Positions 1 to 6,717 of a stretch of DNA of 29,995 nucleotides are shown here, piece after piece; position 1 is the first letter of the stretch; each line of letters opens with the position of its first letter. Below the pieces are notes generated by a model that saw nothing but the letters and a program-made list of their open reading frames with translations, ran no database searches and was not told where the DNA came from. Origin of the DNA: an uncultured Eubacteriales bacterium. GTDB taxonomy: Bacteria; Bacillota; Clostridia; Oscillospirales; Oscillospiraceae. Position numbers and translations under genes: made by a program. The stretch is taken from the NCBI GenBank assembly GCA_900543085.1, contig UQQF01000023.1:1-29995 (forward strand). The letters run 5' to 3'.

Positions 1-1520
1 CCGGCGATGGAGTAGAGCTTCATGCCCCTGTCCATGAGCTGGGGCAGCGAGCTCAGCAGCGCCCAGGTATATGGGTGGCGCGGGTCGTAGTAGACCTCCT
101 CCACCGTGCCGAGCTCTATTATCTGCCCGGCGTAGAGCACCGCCACTCGGTCGGCCACGTTGGCCACCACGCCGAGGTCGTGGGTGATGAACACGATGGT
201 GTAGCCGAACTCCTTCTGCAGGTCCTTGATGAGCTTTATGATCTGCGCCTGGATGGTGACGTCCAGGGCCGTGGTGGGCTCGTCGCAGATGAGTATCTTG
301 GGCTGGCAGGAGAGCGCAATGGCGATGACTATGCGCTGGCGCATGCCGCCGGAGTACTGGAAGGGGTAGTCGTCAAAGCGGTTCTCCGCATTGGGTATGC
401 CGACCTTCTTCATGAGGATGATGGCACGCCTGCGCGCCTCCAGCTCGGAGACGTTCTGGTGCTTCATGATGACCGAAGTGATCTGCTTGCCTATGGTCAT
501 GATGGGGTTGAGCGATGTCATCGGGTCCTGGAATATGGTTGCTATCTTCTGGCCGCGTATCTTGGTCCAGTCGTTAACGCACTCCGTGCGGGCCAGGTTC
601 AGCACCAGCGAGCCGCGCAGCTTCCCGTTTTCTTCTCCCAGATACTTCACGCGGAAAACGGCGTTTTCAAAGATGCCGTTGAGCTGGGCTTCGTCGCTCA
701 GGTCGGCGCCTATGGTCATGGCCTCTTTTATGGCGGCATAGAGCCTGCGCTCCTGCTGCCAGCGCTTCTTCTTCGGATAGCGGCCCAGCGAGAGGCAGAC
801 CTCACGGGCCAACACCCTGTTGCGCTCAAGCGTTTCCGGTGAGAGCTCTCCGGCGCACTCGCGCGCGTAGCGCTCCTGCAGCTCCGCCATGCGCCTGCTG
901 TACTCTGCGTTATAGGCGGTGTCCGCCCTGGTTTTGGCCGCATGCTCACGCATGGTTGCCTTTTTGCGGCGCTCGAGCTCTGCGATACGGTCGTCCAGCT
1001 CTGATATCCTGTGCGCAGCTTCCTTTATCTTGTCCTTTTCCTTGGAACGGTCCAGGGTCTGCTTGTAGTTGTGCGCCTGGGTACGCTGGAAGGTGAGCTC
1101 GCGGCGCTCCTTCTCAAAGGCCTCGGCATCCCCGGCGCTGAGCGTAAGGCGCTCCTCACGGTCACGCTCCAGGGCCTTTATCTCCCTGTAGGTGTTTGCG
1201 CCGAGCTCCAGCCTGGAGTATTCGTTCAGCTTTTCCTCCGCCCTGGCTATGGCGCCGCCGCCGATGGCAAAGCATACCTCGGTGATGGAGTCGTCGTTGA
1301 AGATGATGTCGCCCCGGTCGATGAAGCCGTTGTTGTCGAGCATGCCGGCGAAGGTCTTGGTGAGCACGCTCTTGCCGCAGCCGCTCTCGCCGACGATGGC
1401 GATGGATTCGTTCTCGTAGATGTCCAGCGAAACGCCGCGTATGGCGGTCAGCACGCGGCCGCGGACGTGGAACTTGACGTATAAGTCCTTGATGGACAGC
1501 AAAACTTTTCTGTCATCCAT
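1..1520 (-). CDS. oppD: Oligopeptide ABC transporter ATP-binding protein, OppD type, with large internal insert (3' end outside window)
   Basis: This is a cytoplasmic ATPase that powers peptide import with the OppB/OppC permeases encoded just upstream. Walker A is GESGCGKS at residues 44-51, the Q-loop glutamine ([12 protein letters not shown]) is near residue 331, the signature YSGGMRQR near 389-396 and Walker B ([11 protein letters not shown]) near 410-419 with catalytic E414, followed by the FITHD switch region. The order and motifs are those of OppD/DppD. In ordinary family members Walker A and the Q-loop are only about 40-60 residues apart; here they are about 280 apart. The extra stretch is charged and heptad-like (for example [17 protein letters not shown]), so it probably forms a coiled coil. 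The ATG at 1520 is preceded by a GGGGGTG ribosome site that overlaps the oppC stop. The frame is open to base 1, so the C-terminus is missing; oppF probably follows outside the window. Confidence 0.92.
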   Translation of the reverse strand, partial: MDDRKVLLSIKDLYVKFHVRGRVLTAIRGVSLDIYENESIAIVGESGCGKSVLTKTFAGMLDNNGFIDRGDIIFNDDSITEVCFAIGGGAIARAEEKLNEYSRLELGANTYREIKALERDREERLTLSAGDAEAFEKERRELTFQRTQAHNYKQTLDRSKEKDKIKEAAHRISELDDRIAELERRKKATMREHAAKTRADTAYNAEYSRRMAELQERYARECAGELSPETLERNRVLAREVCLSLGRYPKKKRWQQERRLYAAIKEAMTIGADLSDEAQLNGIFENAVFRVKYLGEENGKLRGSLVLNLARTECVNDWTKIRGQKIATIFQDPMTSLNPIMTIGKQITSVIMKHQNVSELEARRRAIILMKKVGIPNAENRFDDYPFQYSGGMRQRIVIAIALSCQPKILICDEPTTALDVTIQAQIIKLIKDLQKEFGYTIVFITHDLGVVANVADRVAVLYAGQIIELGTVEEVYYDPRHPYTWALLSSLPQLMDRGMKLYSIA

Positions 1521-1532
1521 GAGCCGCACCCC

Positions 1533-2522
1533 CTACATGTGAGTACGCGGGTCGGCCGCGTCGCCGAGGTTCTGGCCTATCAGGAACAGCACGACGGAGA
1601 TGAACGCGCTGAGCATGACGGGACACCAGAACTCCCAGCCCCAGCCGGGCGTGACCATGGCGCTCTGTGAATTGTACAGTATCTTGCCCAGGGTGGTGTC
1701 GGAGATGCCGAGGCCGATGTAGCTCAAAAAGGCCTCGGAGGCGATGTACGCCGGGATCTGCGTCGCCATGACGGTGACGATGAAGCTTATCATGAAGGGC
1801 AGTATGTTCTTCACGGCGATGCGCACCGTCGAGGAGCCGAGACAGCGCGAGGCGAGGTTGTACTCTCGGTCGCGTATGATTATGACCTGCGTGCGCAGGG
1901 AGTAGGCCACGCCTATCCAGCCGGTGACGCACATCGCGAAAAGCAGCGTGCCGAAGCTCGGCGAGAAGACCAGAACCCAGACGGAGATGATAAGCGTGCC
2001 GGGCACGTTGCTCACGACGTTGCGTATCTCGTTCATGACCAGGTCGACCTTCTTGGAGAAGCCCCAGATGGCGCCGACGACGATGCCGATGGAGAAGTTT
2101 ATCAGCGTACACAGCAGCGCCAGGGAGAGGGATATGCGCGCGCCGTACCACATGGAGTCGAACGTCGACTGTCCCGAGGCGCCCGTGCCGAATATCCAGC
2201 GTATGGAGAAGCCGAACTTCTCGATGGCCGCCCATGGCGTGAGGTGCTTGGCCGTGGAGTCCATGATGTTGCCGTAGCGGTCATAGCCCATGATCGCCGG
2301 GTAGATGTACGTGAAGGCGATGATAACGGCAAAGAGCACAAGTATGACGATGTTGGACTTCTTGCGGAAGAACACCCGGAAAACGCTGTGCCAATAGGAG
2401 TAGCGCGGAGCGGTTATCTTCTCCACTGCGGCCTCGTCCTGAGGTATGCGCTCAAAAAGCTCCTCGTCTGTAAAGCCGGTGTCATCCAGCCGTATGAATT
2501 CATCCTGTGTTACAGCAGCCAT
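1533..2522 (-). CDS. oppC: Oligopeptide ABC transporter permease, OppC type
   Basis: The 329-residue inner-membrane protein pairs with OppB to form the peptide channel. It has a cytoplasmic N-terminal region of about 55 residues typical of OppC proteins, a first helix (NIVILVLFAVIIAFTYIYPA), then a loop of about 60 residues and five further hydrophobic segments. The EAA-type cytoplasmic loop that docks on the ATPase reads REYNLASRCLGSS and continues to KNILPF. The C-terminus DAADPRTHM matches the DP-R ending usual for OppC/DppC. The ATG at 2522 has a good ribosome site (GAGGTGA) 5-6 bases upstream. The gene starts 6 bases after oppB ends and is followed 12 bases later by oppD, so all are cotranscribed. 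Its length is normal for the family, unlike its partners. Confidence 0.93.
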   Translation of the reverse strand: MAAVTQDEFIRLDDTGFTDEELFERIPQDEAAVEKITAPRYSYWHSVFRVFFRKKSNIVILVLFAVIIAFTYIYPAIMGYDRYGNIMDSTAKHLTPWAAIEKFGFSIRWIFGTGASGQSTFDSMWYGARISLSLALLCTLINFSIGIVVGAIWGFSKKVDLVMNEIRNVVSNVPGTLIISVWVLVFSPSFGTLLFAMCVTGWIGVAYSLRTQVIIIRDREYNLASRCLGSSTVRIAVKNILPFMISFIVTVMATQIPAYIASEAFLSYIGLGISDTTLGKILYNSQSAMVTPGWGWEFWCPVMLSAFISVVLFLIGQNLGDAADPRTHM

Positions 2523-2528
2523 CTTGAA

Positions 2529-4100
2529 TCACCTCGCCTTGGATGTATAGGAGATACGCGGGTCCATAACCGCCATGAGTATGTCGCCGGCTATGGCGGA
2601 TATGATGAACAGCACGCCGTAGAACAGCGCGACGCCGACTATGACCGCGTTGTCGTATGCGCCTATGGCCTGCACCAGCAGTCCGCCGACGCCGGGGATC
2701 AGGTAGACCTGCTCCATGATTATCGCGCCGGACAGCGCGCCGGTTATCGCGCCGGGGATGCCGTGCACCACGGGTATGGCGGCGTTTTTGAAGATGTGCT
2801 TTGTGAATATCTCCCGCTCGCTGAGTCCCTCGCTGCGCGCGAACTTTACGTAGTCGGAGTTCATCTGGTCGACCATGTAGCGGCGCATCCACTTCATCTC
2901 GCCGGCTATGGCGCCTATGGCCGAGGATGCGATCGGCATGATGTACATCAGCCAGGTCGGGTTGTCCAGCGAGAAGGTGGTCGGCAGTCCGAGCTTGTTG
3001 CCTATGGCCTTGAGCATCAGCATGTAGGCCAGGCCGGGGACGGCCATTATGATGACCACGTATGCGTTGCCGAGCCTGTCCACCCACGTGTCCTTCTTCT
3101 TGGCCATGAGTATGCCGAGCGGCAGGCCGATGATATAGGCCAGCGCGGAGGCGATGATACTCACGATGAAGGAGTAGGATATGCGCGAGCCGCTGTCCTT
3201 GACCAGGGACACGTTGGTGTAGTCGTCGGTGTAGAGGTTTGCGTAGACGAGGTTCAGATCCCTCGAGCCGGCCAGGTAGGTGGCCGAGTGCAGGTCGTCC
3301 GCGCTCTCCTCCACCACGCCGGTGGGGTAATAGGTGGTGGAGCGGACGTAGTTGCCCTGGGACTGCACCATGGTCTCAAAGGCGTCCACGCCCTTGTTGA
3401 CGCTGTAGGAAGTGCCCAGGTGTATCGTCAGGAAGTTCTGGTGTATATACGGAAAACGATCGTCGAAGTAGAGCAGGTACTTGTGGTAGGTGCCGTTGCC
3501 CAGTATGGCCGGGGAGAACTTCTCTCCGCCGTAGGCCGGGTCATAGAGCGTGAAGGTGAGACCCCTCTCGCCGATGTCCTCCTCGACGTAGTTGATGTTG
3601 TCAAATTCAAAGATTCCGGCAAAGAAGTTGAGCATGCGTATCAAAAGCGGGGTGTTCTGGTACGCAAAGAGGCTGGCCGAGCCGCCGGTGGCTATGCGGT
3701 TGGGCGTGGCCATGACGGCGTCCAGACGGACGACCGTGTAGCCCTGAGCCTCATACTCCTCTGTAAAGCGCTGGATATACGCGGCGGTCTCGTCGCTGTC
3801 CTTGTCCGCCGTGCGGCCGATGGTGGCGACGGACTGGCGCTCATCCTCGGTTATCTCGCCGGAGGCGACCAGCTGATTGAGCCAGTCGGTGTAGGGTACG
3901 TAGTCGAGATAGTCGTACTCCTCCCACTTCTGGTACATATAAATGGTTCTCTGGTTGTTGCTGAGCTTGACGTACTGCTCGTCCTCAGCGAAGATAAGGG
4001 TGTTGTCCAGCCAGGAGAAGACCATGAGCATAACTAGCGCGATTGCAATCACGAGGGATATGCAGCCGCGAAAAAAACGTTTGAAAAAATACTTGACCAT
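2529..4100 (-). CDS. oppB: Oligopeptide ABC transporter permease, OppB type, with large extracytoplasmic domain
   Basis: The 523-residue permease is partner to OppC. Residues 11-32 form the first membrane helix. Residues about 33-306 are hydrophilic and must lie outside the cell. Five more hydrophobic segments follow from about residue 307. The EAA loop is at about 416-445 (KFARSEGLSEREIFTKHIFK), and the end carries MDPRISY, typical of OppB/DppB. Usual OppB proteins have 305-340 residues with a much shorter first periplasmic loop, so roughly 180-200 residues are extra; this could form a docking or peptide-selecting surface for the long OppA. The ATG at 4100 follows AAGGGAG with a 7-base spacer. 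It is the second gene of the operon, 90 bases after oppA. Confidence 0.9.
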   Translation of the reverse strand: MVKYFFKRFFRGCISLVIAIALVMLMVFSWLDNTLIFAEDEQYVKLSNNQRTIYMYQKWEEYDYLDYVPYTDWLNQLVASGEITEDERQSVATIGRTADKDSDETAAYIQRFTEEYEAQGYTVVRLDAVMATPNRIATGGSASLFAYQNTPLLIRMLNFFAGIFEFDNINYVEEDIGERGLTFTLYDPAYGGEKFSPAILGNGTYHKYLLYFDDRFPYIHQNFLTIHLGTSYSVNKGVDAFETMVQSQGNYVRSTTYYPTGVVEESADDLHSATYLAGSRDLNLVYANLYTDDYTNVSLVKDSGSRISYSFIVSIIASALAYIIGLPLGILMAKKKDTWVDRLGNAYVVIIMAVPGLAYMLMLKAIGNKLGLPTTFSLDNPTWLMYIMPIASSAIGAIAGEMKWMRRYMVDQMNSDYVKFARSEGLSEREIFTKHIFKNAAIPVVHGIPGAITGALSGAIIMEQVYLIPGVGGLLVQAIGAYDNAVIVGVALFYGVLFIISAIAGDILMAVMDPRISYTSKAR

Positions 4101-4125
4101 AAGCGCGCTCCCTTAGACGGGGAGA

Positions 4126-4152
4126 GGCGGATGGGGTTGGTTCCCATCCGCC
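4126..4152 (-). other. Intercistronic hairpin between oppA and oppB
   Basis: A perfect 10-bp inverted repeat (4126-4135 with 4143-4152, 7-base loop) lies between the oppA stop and the oppB start. No T-run follows on the minus strand, so it is not a classical terminator. Such hairpins after a binding-protein gene often protect its mRNA and give a higher OppA to permease ratio. That role is inferred here. Confidence 0.55.
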
Positions 4153-4190
4153 CCGCCTGGATTACTTATTTGCGGCAATCAAACCCGCCA

Positions 4191-6323
4191 TTACCAAATG
4201 CCCATCTTCTGAATGGCAAAGCCGTCGCCGTAGGGCAGCAGGCCGTCGAGGTAAGTCTCGGGGTCGCCGAAGTCGGCGCCTATGCCGCCCAGACCGCCAA
4301 GGTCGTAGTTGTACTCGGCGCCGCTGTTGGTGTTGAACCAGGTGTTGAGGTTCTCGGTGGCGTCCTGGCACTCGACAAGGGCAACCTCAACAAGCCCGTT
4401 GAGCGCAGCCTCGATGCTGGTTTTGAGGACGACAGCCTGGTTGGAGGATATCTCGTGGTAAGCGGAGTACGGGTAATCGAGGACGATGGGGTTATCCTCG
4501 CTGACCTCGTAGCCCATGGCTGCCAGCTCCTCAATGGCGAGCTGGAGCTCTGCCACGGCGTTTTCAACGTTGTACCAGCCGTCGAAGCCGTCGCTGGAGT
4601 GGCTCTCCTCGTCCCATACCTGGAAGGGATAGCCGTCGGCGTCGATCTGAGCCTGGACTATCTCGCCGTAGAAGGTGCCGGCCTCAAAGGTCTGGGAGGT
4701 GCCGTTGATGTCCACGGTCACGTCCTCCTCGAGGGTGACGAAGTTGCCGGGCACATAGCTGTTGCGCAGGCAGACGTACTTGAGATCCTCGCCGAGGCTC
4801 TGGGCGGTGTAGCTGGCGCGGTCGATGGAGTAGGCCAGAGCCAGGCGGAAGTGCTGGTTCTGCAGCGCGGCGCGGCTGACCTCCTTCTGCTCGTCGGTCT
4901 TGGTGGAGGCGCAGGCACCGTCGGCCACGTTGGCGTAGGTCTGGCGGTTCTCGTTGAACCACATCAGGAATATGTTGGTGACGTTCGGGGCGATGTGCAC
5001 GTACTGCTCATAGGTGCCGTCCTTCTTGGCCATCTCCAGCTGAGCGGTGTCAAGCACCAGGGTGGTGCCGGTGCCGTTCATGAAGTCGTTGTACTCACGG
5101 GTGACGTCGCTGCCGTCGTCGTAGATGAAGTTAACGGCCTTGATCTGGACGTTCTCGGCGTTCCAGTAGCTGTCGTTGGCTATGTAGTTGATGGAGTTCT
5201 TGTCGGTGACGTTGGTGCACAGGTACGGTCCGCAGTAGGCGATGTGATCCTGGTCGGTGCCGTAGAGGTAGGAGCTGCTGGCGATGGCCTCGCCGTAGGC
5301 GTCGATGCCGAAAACGCCGCCCTGGCTGAGGTAGTAGCTGCGGCTCATGGGGATGAAGCAGGTGTCCGCTATCATGGTCATGAAGTACGGGCACTCCTCG
5401 GTGAGGGTGTACTGCAGCGTGTGATCGTCGACGGCCTTGATGCCGACGGTGGAGAAGTCGGTGGTCTCGCCGTAGAGGTAGGAGTCAAGCCCCTCGAGCA
5501 CGCCGACAAGGTTGTAGATGGTGCTGGAGCCGGCGTCGGCCACGTGCTGCAGACCCGCGACCCAGTCGTCGGCGGTCAGCTCGGCGACCTGGCGGCCCTG
5601 GCTGTCGACCCAGGTGACGCCCTCACGGATGGTGAAGGTGTAGGTCAGGCCGTCGTCGGAGACGGTGTAGTCGGTGGCGAGGTGGGGGACAAGCTCGCCC
5701 TCGCTGTTGTACTGGTAGAGATAGTCTATGAAAGACGCGTCGTCATGGAAGTCGCCGTCGGAGAGGAAGTCCCAGGTGGTGCCGACGCGGTCAAAGGTGG
5801 TGACCGCAGTGTCGGTGAAGGTGTATCCCTGCTCGGTGAGGTAGTCGACCGCGCTCTGGGTATAGGTACCGGTTCCGGCCAGCTCGTACCACATGTCGAC
5901 CAGGTGCTCGTAGTCCTCGGTGCCGATTATCTCGTTTGTGAGAACCATCTGGTCATAGTAGACGCGGTCGCCCAGCCAGGCGGCGTAGCCGCCGGCGCGG
6001 AAAGGCACGCGGCTCATGGCATAGCAGCCGCCCGCAGTGTACATGGGCGTGGCGACGCCGCTCTCGAGGAACTTGGCCTCGGCGATGGCCATGAGCGCCC
6101 AGCGCTCGCTGAGGGTCTCGGCCTCAAAGGCGGCCATGTAGGCTTCATAGAAGCCGCCCATGGAGTTCATGTAGATTGCCTCGTCGTCGGTGAGGATACC
6201 ACCCTCGGCGGAGGCGCCCGGCGTCGGCGTGGTAGTGGCCTCGCCGCCACAGGCGGCCAGCGACAGCACCATAACCAGGCACAGTGCAAGAGCCAATGCT
6301 TTCTTTATTCGTTCTGTCATCAT
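4191..6323 (-). CDS. oppA: Oligopeptide-binding lipoprotein (family 5 solute-binding protein, OppA-like)
   Basis: This is a 710-residue secreted lipoprotein that captures peptides for the Opp importer. The N-terminus has a basic start (MMTERIKK), a hydrophobic stretch and a lipobox LAAC with the lipid-modified cysteine at residue 25, followed by a Thr/Pro/Gly linker. The mature part has family 5 features: LVPHLATDYTVSDDGLTYTF, then a VTWVDSQG segment, and SYWNAENVQIKAVNF, typical of SBP_bac_5. It is longer than common OppA proteins (about 540-600 residues). I chose the tandem ATGs at 6323/6320 because GGGAGAGG sits just upstream; an upstream in-frame ATG at 6347 has no ribosome site and would spoil the signal peptide. 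A predicted promoter lies about 90 bases upstream. Peptide transport is well supported; the exact substrate is not visible. Confidence 0.93.
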   Translation of the reverse strand: MMTERIKKALALALCLVMVLSLAACGGEATTTPTPGASAEGGILTDDEAIYMNSMGGFYEAYMAAFEAETLSERWALMAIAEAKFLESGVATPMYTAGGCYAMSRVPFRAGGYAAWLGDRVYYDQMVLTNEIIGTEDYEHLVDMWYELAGTGTYTQSAVDYLTEQGYTFTDTAVTTFDRVGTTWDFLSDGDFHDDASFIDYLYQYNSEGELVPHLATDYTVSDDGLTYTFTIREGVTWVDSQGRQVAELTADDWVAGLQHVADAGSSTIYNLVGVLEGLDSYLYGETTDFSTVGIKAVDDHTLQYTLTEECPYFMTMIADTCFIPMSRSYYLSQGGVFGIDAYGEAIASSSYLYGTDQDHIAYCGPYLCTNVTDKNSINYIANDSYWNAENVQIKAVNFIYDDGSDVTREYNDFMNGTGTTLVLDTAQLEMAKKDGTYEQYVHIAPNVTNIFLMWFNENRQTYANVADGACASTKTDEQKEVSRAALQNQHFRLALAYSIDRASYTAQSLGEDLKYVCLRNSYVPGNFVTLEEDVTVDINGTSQTFEAGTFYGEIVQAQIDADGYPFQVWDEESHSSDGFDGWYNVENAVAELQLAIEELAAMGYEVSEDNPIVLDYPYSAYHEISSNQAVVLKTSIEAALNGLVEVALVECQDATENLNTWFNTNSGAEYNYDLGGLGGIGADFGDPETYLDGLLPYGDGFAIQKMGIW

Positions 6324-6373
6324 TTCCTCTCCCTTCAAGGTGTTCATATCTCCAAATGCCTAAGCACGTTGGA

Positions 6374-6394
6374 CGGTTTTGCCTTATACCCCGG
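6374..6394 (-). repeat. 21-bp direct repeat, copy 1 (oppA leader)
   Basis: On the minus strand this begins CCGGGGTATAAGGCAAA. It matches the 21-base stretch at 6588-6608 at 18 of 21 positions in the same orientation. This copy falls downstream of the predicted oppA transcription start, inside the leader. It is a possible regulator-binding site; the protein is unknown. Confidence 0.5.
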
Positions 6395-6418
6395 ATACCT
6401 ATTTTATATATGAATAAA

Positions 6419-6447
6419 ATGTTACAACAGTTTAAAGTGATTGTCAA
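6419..6447 (-). promoter_or_regulatory. Predicted sigma-A promoter of the opp operon
   Basis: On the minus strand TTGACA (6442-6447) is followed after exactly 17 bases by TAACAT (6419-6424). The predicted start is near 6411, giving a leader of about 90 bases before oppA. The -35 is a perfect consensus and the -10 matches 4 of 6. Confidence 0.65.
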
Positions 6448-6587
6448 TGATAACTTCCGACGATTTCCGCCTCTTTTCGCCCGGCGGCTTATTAAATCTG
6501 CCGTTAAACTGATACTAACATGGCTAAAAATGTGCATCAAGTGCAGGAATTACGGCGGTTAACGGCCAATAACACCGGCCAAATGTC

Positions 6588-6608
6588 CGGCTTTGTCATA
6601 TACCCCGG
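6588..6608 (-). repeat. 21-bp direct repeat, copy 2 (upstream of opp promoter)
   Basis: This is the second copy of the repeat at 6374-6394, 214 bp further upstream on the minus strand, differing at three positions. It lies about 140 bp upstream of the predicted -35. Between this copy and the promoter (about 6448-6587) I see no gene or other clear signal. Confidence 0.5.
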
Positions 6609-6668
6609 AGGATGTGCGGAATTTTGGTAAATAATCAGTAGCTCAAAAGACAGATACCAAATACGGGT

Positions 6669-6703
6669 ATAAAGAAGCCGCCCCGGCGTTCAGCCGGGGC
6701 GGC
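6669..6703 (-). terminator. Intrinsic terminator of the M16 peptidase gene
   Basis: An 11-bp perfect GC-rich stem (6677-6687 with 6693-6703, 5-base loop) is followed on the minus strand by TTCTTTAT. It starts 14 bases after the peptidase stop codon. Confidence 0.85.
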
Positions 6704-6717
6704 GTGAGTTTTGCGCT

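Noticed and set aside
4131..6413. Long open frame on the plus strand across oppA (760 codons)
   Set aside because: It mirrors the third-codon-position GC bias of oppA on the other strand, has no ribosome site and shows Val/Gly/His-rich composition without any recognisable family.
6284..6562. Small plus-strand frame in the oppA upstream region
   Set aside because: No ribosome site, overlap with the oppA signal peptide and promoter, and no recognisable protein.
6558..6580. Shared GTTAACGGCC near 6558 and near 26594
   Set aside because: The match is short, the contexts differ (spacer versus riboswitch promoter), and chance is a sufficient explanation.
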